A stretch of 64,000 nt of DNA, from NCBI GenBank assembly GCA_002163975.1, contig CP019636.1:3793001-3857000 (forward strand). The letters are read 5' to 3'. The stretch comes from Nostocales cyanobacterium HT-58-2. GTDB lineage: Bacteria > Cyanobacteriota > Cyanobacteriia > Cyanobacteriales > Nostocaceae. Shown here piece by piece: positions 8,951 to 17,205 of the stretch; the stretch's first letter is position 1; every line of letters starts with the position of its first letter. Position numbers and translations under genes: made by a program. The notes beneath the pieces are model-generated. The model did not search any database. It was not told the origin of the DNA and was given only the letters and a program-made list of their open reading frames with translations.

Positions 8951-11245
8951 ATGTCAATGACTACGATAGCCCCCGAACAGGTTAACCGCATCGTTTGGAA
9001 TCAACATCAAGATCCGTTTGAAGTACTGGGTGCCCACCCCATAGAACAGGATGGTAAAAACGTCTGGGCTGTCAGAGCCTACCTACCAAATGCGAGTGCA
9101 GCTTGGGTGTTTCTTCCTGAAGAACGGAAGGAATATCCTATGGAAACGGTGCATCATCCCCACTTTTTTGAATGCACAATAGAAACCAAAGAACTGGCAA
9201 ACTACCAGTTACGGATCAAAGAAGGGGAACATGAGCGAGTCATGTATGACCCCTATGCTTTCCGTTCTCCTCGCCTGACGGAATTTGATTTACACTTGTT
9301 TGCTGAAGGTAACCACCACCGAATTTACGAAAAACTGGGAGCACACCCCACAGAAATTAAAGGTGTTAAAGGCGTTTATTTTGCTGTTTGGGCACCCAAC
9401 GCCCGTAATGTTTCACTTCTAGGAGATTTTAACAATTGGGATGGGCGTAAACACCAAATGCGTAAAGGACATACAGGCATTTGGGAACTGTTTATTCCTG
9501 AAATAGGGGTAGGAGAACGTTACAAATACGAAATTAAAAACTCTGACGGACACATCTACGAAAAATCTGATCCTTACGGTTTTCAACAAGAACCCCGTCC
9601 CAAAACTGCATCCGTTGTCACAGATTTAAATGCTTATGCATGGACTGACGAAGACTGGCTGGAAAATCGGCGTCACACTGATCCCTTGACCCAACCCATT
9701 TCCGTTTACGAAGTTCATTTAGGCTCTTGGTTACACGCTTCTAGTGCAGAACCAGCCAAACTGCCCAATGGTGAAAGTGAGGCTGTGGTCACTGTTTCAG
9801 AACTTAATCCAGGCGCACGCTTCCTCACCTACCGGGAACTGGCAGAACGGCTAATCCCATACGTCAAGGATTTGGGATATACTCACATTGAAATTTTGCC
9901 CGTTGCGGAGCATCCATTTGATGGCTCTTGGGGTTATCAAGTCACTGGGTACTATGCCCCCACATCACGATATGGCACCCCAGAAGACTTTATGTATTTT
10001 GTTGACCAATGCCACAAAAACGGTATTGGGATAATTGTTGATTGGGTTCCTGGTCACTTTCCCAAAGATGGTCATGGTTTAGCATTCTTCGATGGTACTC
10101 ACCTTTACGAACACGCTGATTCCCGCAAAGGCGAACACAAGGAGTGGGGGACTCTCGTGTTCAACTACTCCCGCAACGAAGTCCGAAATTTCCTAGTGGC
10201 AAATGCCCTGTTCTGGTTTGACAAATTCCATATTGACGGCATTCGCGTTGATGCTGTCGCCTCCATGCTCTATCTCGACTATTGTCGCAAAGATGGCGAA
10301 TGGGTTGCCAACGAGTACGGCGGTAGAGAAAATCTGGAAGCAGCAGATTTCCTGCGTCAGGTAAACCACACTATTTTCAGCTATTTCCCTGGCATTGTCT
10401 CAATTGCCGAAGAATCTACCGCATGGCCAATGGTATCTTGGCCCACTTACACGGGAGGATTGGGCTTTAACTTGAAGTGGAATATGGGTTGGATGCACGA
10501 TATGCTGGACTATTTCAGTATGGACCCCTGGTTCCGCCAGTTCCACCAAAACAACATCACCTTTAGTATGTGGTATCACCACAGTGAGAACTATATGCTT
10601 GCCCTGTCTCATGATGAAGTCGTGCACGGCAAGAGCAATATCATTGGCAAAATGCCTGGGGATAGATGGCAGAAGCTCGCTAACGTGCGTTGTTTGTTCG
10701 CTTATATGTTCACTCACCCAGGTAAGAAGACCATGTTTATGAGCATGGAGTTTGGGCAGTGGAGTGAATGGAACGTTTGGAGTGACTTGGAATGGCACCT
10801 ATTCCAGTATGAGCCCCACCAACAGCTAAAGGAGTTTTTTAAAGGTCTCAACAAACTCTATCGCTCCGAACCAGCTTTATATACCCAAGATTTTGCTCGC
10901 GAAGGCTTTGAATGGATTGACTGTAGCGATAACCGCCACAGTGTAGTGTCATTCATCCGTAAGGACAAAGATTCTGATAATTTTATTGTGACGGTTTGTA
11001 ACTTTACACCTCAACCCCATTCTCACTACCGCATTGGTGTTCCAGAACCTGGGTTTTATACCGAGTTGTTCAATAGCGATGCTCGCCAGTATGGTGGTAG
11101 CAACATGGGGAATTTAGGTGGTAAGTGGACAGACAATTGGTCATTCCATAATCGTCCCTACTCACTGGATTTATGTCTGCCACCCTTGGGAGTGTTGGTT
11201 CTCAAGTTGGATAGAGAGAAAACTGCACAGGTGATGGAATCTTAA
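8951..11245 (+). CDS. glgB: 1,4-alpha-glucan branching enzyme GlgB (GH13)
   Basis: A protein of 764 residues, the normal length for cyanobacterial GlgB. It creates alpha-1,6 branches in glycogen by transferring cleaved alpha-1,4 chains. The N-terminal part carries two immunoglobulin-like carbohydrate-binding modules: one to about residue 110, and one near 150-230 with the typical SLLGDFNNWDG. A GH13 barrel follows. Its catalytic set is visible: the nucleophile Asp in DGIRVDAVASML, the acid Glu in SIAEESTAW and the third Asp in ALSHDEVVHGK. A C-terminal beta domain closes the protein. A compact inverted repeat just after the stop probably ends transcription. Confidence 0.97.
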   Translation: MSMTTIAPEQVNRIVWNQHQDPFEVLGAHPIEQDGKNVWAVRAYLPNASAAWVFLPEERKEYPMETVHHPHFFECTIETKELANYQLRIKEGEHERVMYDPYAFRSPRLTEFDLHLFAEGNHHRIYEKLGAHPTEIKGVKGVYFAVWAPNARNVSLLGDFNNWDGRKHQMRKGHTGIWELFIPEIGVGERYKYEIKNSDGHIYEKSDPYGFQQEPRPKTASVVTDLNAYAWTDEDWLENRRHTDPLTQPISVYEVHLGSWLHASSAEPAKLPNGESEAVVTVSELNPGARFLTYRELAERLIPYVKDLGYTHIEILPVAEHPFDGSWGYQVTGYYAPTSRYGTPEDFMYFVDQCHKNGIGIIVDWVPGHFPKDGHGLAFFDGTHLYEHADSRKGEHKEWGTLVFNYSRNEVRNFLVANALFWFDKFHIDGIRVDAVASMLYLDYCRKDGEWVANEYGGRENLEAADFLRQVNHTIFSYFPGIVSIAEESTAWPMVSWPTYTGGLGFNLKWNMGWMHDMLDYFSMDPWFRQFHQNNITFSMWYHHSENYMLALSHDEVVHGKSNIIGKMPGDRWQKLANVRCLFAYMFTHPGKKTMFMSMEFGQWSEWNVWSDLEWHLFQYEPHQQLKEFFKGLNKLYRSEPALYTQDFAREGFEWIDCSDNRHSVVSFIRKDKDSDNFIVTVCNFTPQPHSHYRIGVPEPGFYTELFNSDARQYGGSNMGNLGGKWTDNWSFHNRPYSLDLCLPPLGVLVLKLDREKTAQVMES

Positions 11246-11250
11246 TCAGG

Positions 11251-11271
11251 AGGGTGGGCAATGCCCACCCT
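11251..11271 (+). terminator. Inverted repeat after glgB
   Basis: A 21-base sequence that is self-complementary except for the centre base, with arms AGGGTGGGCA and TGCCCACCCT, 5 bases after the glgB stop. There is no U-run, so it may be a dispersed hairpin rather than a classical terminator. A related GTGGGCTTTGCCCAC hairpin occurs at about 2587-2602. Confidence 0.5.
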
Positions 11272-11447
11272 ATATTGTGAAAAATATTATGCCAAGCATG
11301 AAATCTTTCACTTTCAAAGTGCCAGTTACACTGAATACTAGTAGTTTAGAGCAACTTGGGCAGAACAAAAGCTTAAAATCTTAGTTCGCTGTGGATATGT
11401 ATAAACCCTAGCCTCAGCATAGCAGGTGGGGGTCGTTCATGACTGCT

Positions 11448-11963
11448 TTACACACCAAACTCCTGCTTGAGTTGAGCGACCCAAGCTTTGATTCGTTCCT
11501 CAGTCAAATCAGATTGATTCTCTTCGTCAAGAGCCAGACCTACAAATTTCCCATCACGTAAGGCTTGAGACTCAGTAAATTCATAACCATCCGTAGGCCA
11601 ATATCCAACCGTTTCACCACCTTGTTCCGAAATTTTCTCCTCCAAAATACCTAGTGCATCCTCAAATGTGTCAGGATAACCAACTTGGTCTCCTGGTCCA
11701 AAATAAGCAACTTTTTTGCCAGTGAAGTCAATGTTATCGAGTTCCTCATCATAGAAATATTCCCAATCACTTTGCAGTTCGCCTACATTCCAAGTAGGAC
11801 AACCTATGATAATGTGACTATAATCATCGAAATCACTTGCTCCAGCTTTGGAAATATCATTCAAAGTAACAACACTTTCTCCACCAAACTCTTTTTGAAT
11901 CATTTCAGCTTCAGTTTGAGTGTTACCTGTTTGAGTACCAAAAAATAAACCAATCTTAGCCAT
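11448..11963 (-). CDS. isiB: Flavodoxin (long-chain, IsiB type)
   Basis: A protein of 171 residues, the length of cyanobacterial long-chain flavodoxins. The FMN phosphate loop is TQTGNT near the N-terminus (GLFFGTQTGNTQTEAE). The isoalloxazine-flanking loops are CPTWNVGELQSDW (Trp at about 57) and FGPGDQVGYPDTFEDA (Tyr at about 94). It is a soluble electron carrier that substitutes for ferredoxin, usually when iron is scarce. The ATG is preceded by a near-perfect ribosome site, AGGAGG, five bases away. Regulation by Fur is known for this family, but I could not pick out a convincing Fur box. No isiA is next to it. Confidence 0.95.
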   Translation of the reverse strand: MAKIGLFFGTQTGNTQTEAEMIQKEFGGESVVTLNDISKAGASDFDDYSHIIIGCPTWNVGELQSDWEYFYDEELDNIDFTGKKVAYFGPGDQVGYPDTFEDALGILEEKISEQGGETVGYWPTDGYEFTESQALRDGKFVGLALDEENQSDLTEERIKAWVAQLKQEFGV

Positions 11964-12464
11964 TTTTCCTCCTATTTGACTGAAATAGTAATCGAAGGTA
12001 ATGTCTAATTTATTGTGGAAAAGGCGACTAAATTGTCCTCTTTTGCCGCCATTTTTTGAGCTAGAATTAAATACGCGTGTTATTTTGAGTTAGTTCTTCT
12101 AGCATATTTAAGAGTAGCCAGCGTATATAGTCACCTATACTTTGGCGGTATACATCTAGCGTCGCCTTTAACTTAAGAGCTTACAAGGGTATTAACATCT
12201 CTCTAATGAGGTGATGAGAATTTATTTCTCATGATATAGAAGTTGAGAGTATGGCTTGTATGCTCAGTTCTGGATGGAACAAGTTCGTAGCGAATGATAA
12301 CTTCTTTGATTAGAACTCTTGCACGAATATTTTGTGTCGGGGAATAAGAGAGTAAAGCAGCGTAACAAATCTCAGAAGATGCGTTACGGGCTTCGTCCTA
12401 ACACATCCTACAAATCTTTTATAGCATTCATGCAAGAGGTCTAGTCATCAGAAATGCCATCTGT
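11964..12464. other. Intergenic region with a dispersed palindrome
   Basis: No gene is seen. The region contains the flavodoxin promoter. At 12378-12407 an imperfect hairpin has arms GATGCGTTA and TAACACATC. It is of the same style as the elements at 62503-62526 and 38128-38222. Confidence 0.4.
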
Positions 12465-13742
12465 TCAAAGACTCCGAAGAGCAACCACTGGTAATTGAAC
12501 ACTTACTGTAGTACCTGTCGCTGTGTCAGACTGAATGAGTAACTCCCCACCATGAGCATTGACGATGCGCTTGGTAATGGCAAGCCCCAGACCAGTACCA
12601 CCAGATTTCGTGGAAAAGAACGGCTGGGTTAGCTTTGACAAAACCTCTGGGGAAATTGGCTCTCCGCCATTGCAGACATTAATGCAGACTTTATCTTGAG
12701 ACGAACTATCTACTTCCCATTTAATGACATCTCCTGCTGAAACTGCCTCACAGGCATTGCGGACAATATTGATAAACACTTGTTTTAGCTTATCTCTGTC
12801 CCCCAAGATTGTGACTGTAGGTGAGGCTGGGATAAATTCGATTTGCCGTGAGAGTGCTTCTGGCATCTCGCAAATTGACATAAGCAACTCACAAATAAAT
12901 TTATTTACATCCAATTCAGATAGTTGTAATACCTGAGGCTTGGCGTAAAGCAAAATTTCACTCAGCAGATTTTCTAGACGATGAGCTTCACCAAGTGCCA
13001 GCGACAATCGCTCTTGAGCTGGTTCAGTCAGAATGGTTTTCTTAAAATACTTCAATCCCATAATCATTGTGGTCAGGGGATTGCGAATTTCATGGACAAT
13101 CATAGCAGCAAATTCACCAATGGCTGCCAGCCGTTCTTGTTCTACAAGCTTGGCTTGCGCCGCCCGCAATTCTTGAGTGCTTTTTTTTACCTCAGCTTCC
13201 AGCACTTGATTAAACTGGCACTGCTGCTGGTAGAGATGGTAATGGTCAAGTGCTGTAGCCGCACGTTCCGCAAACAGTTCCACAATTTGGATTTCTTCTT
13301 TTGTAAATTCCCTTGGTTGTTGGTGAAAAGAACAGATAGTACCAATCACTTCACCTTGGGCAGTCCGTAACGGTATTCCTAAATATGAGCAATAACCTTC
13401 TGGAGCTTCTCCATACTCTGGATGTTTTTTAGCATCTTCCACTGCCAAAGAGTGACCGATTTGGATGACAGTACCAGTGAGTGAACCATGTAGTGTATAA
13501 ATATGTTCGCCCTCACCTATATCTATACTACTTGCCAGCACTGTTTCAAACCCTTGCTGACAAAGCGTTACCACCGACCAATCTATCTTAAGCAGTTCGC
13601 TAACACCACAGGCAATATTGTGTAAAAAACTACTTAGTTCGCCAGTTCGATAGTTCAACGAGGACAACAGTGCCATTGCCCGTAACTCTCGTTGCCAGGG
13701 CTGGTTTTGCAACGACATTTCATCTTCACTGGTTTTGCTCAT
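12465..13742 (-). CDS. Soluble GAF-domain sensor histidine kinase
   Basis: A protein of 425 residues without membrane segments. Residues about 20-170 form a GAF domain (GYCSYLGIPL, GTICSFH). A coiled-coil linker at about 175-205 (ELRAAQAKLVEQERLAAIGE) leads to a HisKA dimerisation helix with the phospho-His at about 217 in HEIRNPLTT. The ATPase domain follows with an N box (NIVRNACEAV) and a G box (GGTGLGLAI). The GAF domain contains Cys at about 118 but lacks an obvious bilin-binding context, so the ligand is unknown. There is no adjacent response regulator on the same strand, so it is an orphan kinase. Confidence 0.9.
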   Translation of the reverse strand: MSKTSEDEMSLQNQPWQRELRAMALLSSLNYRTGELSSFLHNIACGVSELLKIDWSVVTLCQQGFETVLASSIDIGEGEHIYTLHGSLTGTVIQIGHSLAVEDAKKHPEYGEAPEGYCSYLGIPLRTAQGEVIGTICSFHQQPREFTKEEIQIVELFAERAATALDHYHLYQQQCQFNQVLEAEVKKSTQELRAAQAKLVEQERLAAIGEFAAMIVHEIRNPLTTMIMGLKYFKKTILTEPAQERLSLALGEAHRLENLLSEILLYAKPQVLQLSELDVNKFICELLMSICEMPEALSRQIEFIPASPTVTILGDRDKLKQVFINIVRNACEAVSAGDVIKWEVDSSSQDKVCINVCNGGEPISPEVLSKLTQPFFSTKSGGTGLGLAITKRIVNAHGGELLIQSDTATGTTVSVQLPVVALRSL

Positions 13743-14177
13743 GGATGGCTGTTACATGGTAAGCGCAAAGTAAGTTGAGAGAGGAACTGGTAGGTTTTGA
13801 GTATTCGGGATTCCCGTTTGGGATGCTTTTGTAGGAAGATTTTACTAGGTGTATTTTCTGTTTGTACACATGAATTATCGAAAATTTTACACTTAAATAC
13901 AAAATTTTATATTTTCTTAAAAGTTAATTAGAATCAGTTGAAAAAGTGGCAGGAATTTTTTTAACAAAATATAAGCTCAACTTTATCCAATGAAGCAGCG
14001 TAAACCTTGTTATCTGGCAAAAGTTCTAGGTTTGTGGCAAAAACTTTCTTTTCCACAGTTTCAGTCAGTTTTTGGTACCTACAGGCGGCGAAGCCTATTT
14101 CAATAATGCAACAAATATCCAGAATATCTTCAGCCGTGTTACAGGTGGGTCAATATCTAACATTGTGGTAGCTAAGT
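13743..14177. other. AT-rich intergenic region
   Basis: I see no convincing gene. The AT-rich stretch at about 13860-13980 probably holds the promoter of the GAF kinase. A short frame at 13990-14105 has no supporting feature. Confidence 0.3.
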
Positions 14178-14362
14178 ATGGACAATCTTCGAGAACGAAT
14201 TGCTATCCAACAAGAACTAGAGCCAATTAGCGATCGCCTAAGAAAGATGTTTGGGCAAACTCATCCTCAATTTGATAGCGTATTGGAAGACGTTGGCGCG
14301 GCTGGTATTATATTCGTAAAGCTGGTTATCGTCCGGAATCAGCTATCAAAACTGTGGATTGA
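14178..14362 (+). pseudogene. Small gene remnant, probably frameshifted
   Basis: The frame from the ATG at 14178 reads as a plausible soluble helical protein (MDNLRERIAIQQELEPISDR) up to about base 14300. It then turns into an unrelated hydrophobic tail. In a shifted frame from about 14303 the DNA reads WYYIRKAGYRPESAIKTVD and stops at 14360-14362, which looks like a more natural ending. A single indel near 14300 would join the two. The family is not recognised with certainty, and a sequencing error is equally possible. Confidence 0.3.
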
Positions 14363-14438
14363 CTGTGGATCGTGCCTCACCGATCATCGCTTCTAACTGA
14401 CTTGTAAAATATAAACCGCAAAAAATCCCTCCACCCTT

Positions 14439-14603
14439 ATGACTGTAAAAATCAAGACCGAAAAAGACTTTTCTACTGCAAGCACTCATATAAATATCAA
14501 TCAAGAAACAGAAAACGAAAAAGTTCTATGTTCTCATTGTCAGCGCACAGCTACGAACGGTATTAAATGTAAAGGAAGTTGTGTAGCTGACAATGACTAT
14601 TAA
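14439..14603 (+). CDS. Small four-cysteine protein, putative zinc ribbon
   Basis: A 54-residue open frame from ATG 14439 to TAA 14601-14603. The N-terminal half is polar and probably disordered. The C-terminal half contains CSHCQRTATNGIKCKGSCVA, with Cys spacing C-x2-C-x9-C-x3-C, a plausible small zinc-binding knuckle, and the protein ends in ADNDY. Similar short Cys-rich proteins ending in ADxDY are, as I recall, widespread in cyanobacteria, but I know no function. No strong ribosome site is visible. Confidence 0.6.
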   Translation: MTVKIKTEKDFSTASTHININQETENEKVLCSHCQRTATNGIKCKGSCVADNDY

Positions 14604-14929
14604 GGTATGAATTTAAAACAGTTGTCTCAAAGCCCCACTTTTTTAGGTGAAACTCAGCCACGTTCTGCCACGGACATATTTTTACGACTATCATTGTTTT
14701 CAGTTATGACCTAAGGATAATTGACATAGGTTTTCGCTCACTATACGACGCGCCGCAAAATAGTAGAAACAGGGGCATTGCTCAACCTCAAAGCCAATCC
14801 TATATGAATATGCTTTGCCGCTCTCATCTCAGCATAATGGTGGTTGATAAGAGAGAAACCTGAATGTTGTAATGCGAATGGTAGTTTTTATAAGTTAGTA
14901 AGTTTGGCTGATTGTTGCAATTTAAAGTT
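14604..14929. other. Intergenic region, 326 bases
   Basis: No gene, strong hairpin or repeat is seen here beyond the presumed promoter of the small membrane-protein gene that follows. Confidence 0.3.
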
Positions 14930-15232
14930 ATGAAAAATACATTATTTGATACAATCTTCCGTGACAGCGATGGCAAAATTGTTTTGGCTCAGATGCCAAA
15001 CTTACCGCTTATTGTTTGGATAGCAGCTAGTTTGCTCAAATTAGTTTTTCCAACAGGCGTTGGGAATACAGGGTTAGACGCACTTGCTTTTGGCTCTTTA
15101 TTTACTTGGGCGTGGTTAGAATTATTTCAAGGCGTTAATTATTTTCGTAGAGCGCTAGGTCTTGGCGTGCTTATTGGTGTTATCGCGTCAAGAACTGTGG
15201 GTATTGATGCACTTGGCTCTTTCGCCCTTTGA
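14930..15232 (+). CDS. Small membrane protein of unknown function
   Basis: A 100-residue protein from the ATG at 14930; a TTG at 14912 would add six residues without better support. After a polar N-terminus (MKNTLFDTIFRDSDGKIVLAQ) there are two or three hydrophobic segments: about 24-42, 50-64 and 78-97. It is probably an inner-membrane protein. The gene ends about 75 bases before the left end of the TnpB element. I do not recognise a named family. Confidence 0.55.
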   Translation: MKNTLFDTIFRDSDGKIVLAQMPNLPLIVWIAASLLKLVFPTGVGNTGLDALAFGSLFTWAWLELFQGVNYFRRALGLGVLIGVIASRTVGIDALGSFAL

Positions 15233-15322
15233 TGCGAGGGGCGATAGGCAAAGGTGGTAATATCAACATAGATATTAATGTCTTCCGTGTTACCGAAAAT
15301 TCGGGTTTAAAGCCCCGTCCTT

Positions 15323-15463
15323 CTAGGACGGCTTTCTCTTTGTCTTTAGACTTCTAATGAGTTCTCTAAGTACATCAGTTTTTGTTCTGCCAACAGATGA
15401 GCAGTAGTCTTCAAGGATTTGAAGTTCGTACTCTTCTACTCTAAAATCTAATCGTTTCTTCAT
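15323..15463 (-). CDS. Ribbon-helix-helix DNA-binding protein carried by the TnpB element
   Basis: A 46-residue protein starting at the ATG at 15463. A short strand (KKRLDFRV), helix A (EYELQILEDYCSSVG) and helix B (RTKTDVLRELIRSLK) give a complete MetJ/Arc/CopG ribbon-helix-helix fold with a basic tail. Longer upstream starts would run into the divergent tnpB promoter and lack homology-like features. Its stop codon lies inside the left-end hairpin of the element, so the gene is part of the transposon. It is transcribed away from tnpB with only 34 bases between start codons, and an inverted repeat fills that gap. An autoregulator of itself and tnpB is the natural inference. Confidence 0.72.
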   Translation of the reverse strand: MKKRLDFRVEEYELQILEDYCSSVGRTKTDVLRELIRSLKTKRKPS

Positions 15464-15466
15464 AAG

Positions 15467-15491
15467 ATTGTACAGCTTTATTGTGTACAAT
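15467..15491. promoter_or_regulatory. Inverted-repeat operator between RHH gene and tnpB
   Basis: Perfect 8-base arms, ATTGTACA (15467-15474) and TGTACAAT (15484-15491), separated by 9 bases. The site lies wholly between the divergent start codons at 15463 and 15498. Paired short arms with this spacing suit two ribbon-helix-helix dimers. Function is inferred from position and symmetry. Confidence 0.55.
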
Positions 15492-15497
15492 AGTAGC

Positions 15498-16583
15498 ATG
15501 AAAACATTGAAGTTTAAGTTGTACTCACACAAGCGCAATAGATACCTCAAGCGGTCAATTAATGCCGCAGGGGTAATCTATAACCATTGCATTGCCCTTC
15601 ATCGTCGGTACTACAAGATGTGGGGTAAACACTTGAGTTGCACAAAACTTCAATCTCATATAGCCAAGTTGCGGAAGCATAATCCGTTCTGGCAATCAGT
15701 AGGTTCTCAGGCAGTACAGGATATCTGTCAACGTATCGAAAAAGCATACCAATTGTTTTTTAAATACAACAAAAAAGGAGTTAGACCACCAGGATTCAAG
15801 AAGGTTAAGAAATACAAATCGTTCACCCTCAAACAAGCAGGATATAAGTTTCTTGGTGGGAATAGGGTACGAATTAAAAACCGAGTTTATCAATTTTGGA
15901 AATCTAGGGAAATCGAGGGAATAGTCAAAACTTTAACCATTAAACGCACGCCTTTGGGTGAATTGTTTATGGTTGTCGTGGTTGACAATTGTCCGGAATC
16001 TGAAGCTCAGTTCACGACCGGTAGAATAGCGGGATTTGACTTCGGACTCAAGACATTTCTCACTTGCTCAAATGGCTCATTAATTGAATCGCCCCAATTA
16101 TTTAAACAGTCTCTCAACGCCATCAAAAAAGCGAGTAAACAGCACTCCAAAAAGTTGAAAGGCTCGTTCAACCGAGAACGGGCTAGAAAGAATCTAGTAC
16201 GCAAGTATGAGGATATTTCTAATGCTAGGCGTGACTGGTTTTGGAAGTTAGCTCACGACCTAACTAATAGCTTTGATGTACTTTGTTTTGAAACTTTAAA
16301 CCTCAAAGCAATGCAACGTCTTTGGGGACGAAAAATCTCAGACCTAGCCTTTGGGGAATTCCTGCAAATTCTGGAATGGGTTGCTAAGAAGAAAGGTAAA
16401 CAACTCATATTCGTCTCGCAGTGGTATCCATCCAGTAAAACTTGTTCTAATTGTGGACACGTTCTAGAAAAACTGGATTTGTCAATCAGAGAGTGGCGTT
16501 GCCCGTCCTGTCAGTCGGTAAATGGCAGGGACGAGAATGCAGCTAAGAATATTTGTACAGTTGGGGCATCAACTGTTGGGTGA
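15498..16583 (+). CDS. tnpB: RNA-guided nuclease TnpB (IS1341-type)
   Basis: A protein of 361 residues starting at the ATG at 15498, where the conserved MKTLKFKLY begins; the TTG at 15468 would extend into the operator. The RuvC catalytic residues are all present: Asp181 in GFDFGLKTF, Glu265 in FETLNLKAM and Asp345 in GRDENAAKN. A zinc finger between the last two has Cys at about 316, 319, 335 and 338 (CSNCG, CPSC). An N-terminal helix-turn-helix and basic region is normal. TnpB proteins use a right-end RNA to cut DNA beside a target-adjacent motif and so help retain the element. Everything visible says intact. The gene is divergent from the RHH gene. Confidence 0.92.
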   Translation: MKTLKFKLYSHKRNRYLKRSINAAGVIYNHCIALHRRYYKMWGKHLSCTKLQSHIAKLRKHNPFWQSVGSQAVQDICQRIEKAYQLFFKYNKKGVRPPGFKKVKKYKSFTLKQAGYKFLGGNRVRIKNRVYQFWKSREIEGIVKTLTIKRTPLGELFMVVVVDNCPESEAQFTTGRIAGFDFGLKTFLTCSNGSLIESPQLFKQSLNAIKKASKQHSKKLKGSFNRERARKNLVRKYEDISNARRDWFWKLAHDLTNSFDVLCFETLNLKAMQRLWGRKISDLAFGEFLQILEWVAKKKGKQLIFVSQWYPSSKTCSNCGHVLEKLDLSIREWRCPSCQSVNGRDENAAKNICTVGASTVG

Positions 16584-16680
16584 GACGATGTAAGACGGCA
16601 AAGCGCTGCAATCGTTGTTAGAGCCCAGAATCCCCGCACTTTTAGGGCGGGGAGTATGTCAAGATATCTTCTTGCAAAAT
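16450..16680 (+). ncRNA. Candidate omega RNA (reRNA) and guide of TnpB
   Basis: In this superfamily the TnpB guide RNA overlaps the 3' end of tnpB, runs through the right-end structure and takes its guide from the first bases outside the element. Here the 3' end of tnpB, the 16584-16630 linker and the hairpin at 16632-16652 are in the expected arrangement. The guide would begin near 16660, in the glycoside hydrolase remnant. The ends are estimates from position only. Confidence 0.4.
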
Positions 16681-16920
16681 TATTCTGGTGAACGACTTGT
16701 CTACGGTGGAACACGAAAGTCTCAAAATGACCCATATTGGAAAGATTTAATTTTATTCTATGAGTATTATCATGGTGATAATGAAGCTGGAGTTGGAGCA
16801 AGTCATCAAACTGGATAGACAGGTTTAGTCGCTAAACTCATCCACCAATTTAGTGAGTATGAAGCACAATATCAAGTACCAGAAATTAAAACTGAGAAAG
16901 AGGCGATCGCCATAGCATAG
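16660..16920 (+). pseudogene. C-terminal remnant of a GH63/MGH1-like glucosidase
   Basis: One frame runs from the right end of the TnpB element to a stop at 16918-16920 and reads like the C-terminus of a large cyanobacterial glucosidase: GGTRKSQNDPYWKDL, EYYHGDNEAG, GASHQTG, then TGLVAKLIHQF. The frame is broken by TAG at 16816-16818, where the family normally has Trp (HQTGWTGL), so a single base change made the stop. No upstream part of such a gene is found on the other side of the element, so most of it has been deleted. Family identification is from memory of the motif. Confidence 0.6.
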
Positions 16921-17179
16921 AGAAGCACAAAATTATGGCGTTGCGGAACAGTAGAATACATTGGGGCAAGCAGAAGTTTTCAGGAAATTCTCAGGTTCAA
17001 TTAATTTAATAACTTGGGAATGGATTTAGATTATTAGAGAGACTTTGCAGAGTTGAGAGGGCAATTGAATAAAAATATTTAGTCATCTTTTTGAAATAGC
17101 TACACTTTTCACTGTCGGTCTGCAATAGAGGTAAGTTCTAATCGGCTATAACTAGAAATATAACCATTGACAAGAATTA

Positions 17180-17205
17180 CCATTTCTTTATAAAGCTGCG
17201 CTAAA
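17180..17205 (+). repeat. IS630 terminal inverted repeat, left on plus strand
   Basis: Begins CCATTTCTTTATAAAGCTGC directly after a TA dinucleotide. It pairs with the complement of 18287-18312 at 21 of 26 positions. Confidence 0.8.

Larger units (their letters stand above)
15309..16660 (+). mobile_element. IS200/IS605-superfamily element (IS1341-like, tnpB only) with RHH gene
   Basis: About 1.35 kb bounded by hairpins typical of this group. The left end (15309-15335) has a 7-base-pair stem, CCGTCCT with AGGACGG, around TCT. The right end (16632-16652) has CCCCGC pairing with GCGGGG. There is no tnpA (Y1 HUH transposase), so mobility would need one supplied in trans. Inside are a divergent ribbon-helix-helix gene and tnpB. 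Such elements have no terminal inverted repeats and make no target duplication, so the outer boundaries are approximate. The sequence beyond the right end is a decayed glycoside hydrolase. Confidence 0.75.

Noticed and set aside
10400..10798. 132-codon frame antisense within glgB
   Set aside because: Shadow of a fully conserved enzyme gene; no motif of its own.
16511..16801. 96-codon minus-strand frame across the tnpB end and the hydrolase remnant
   Set aside because: It crosses the transposon boundary and is antisense to two recognised frames.
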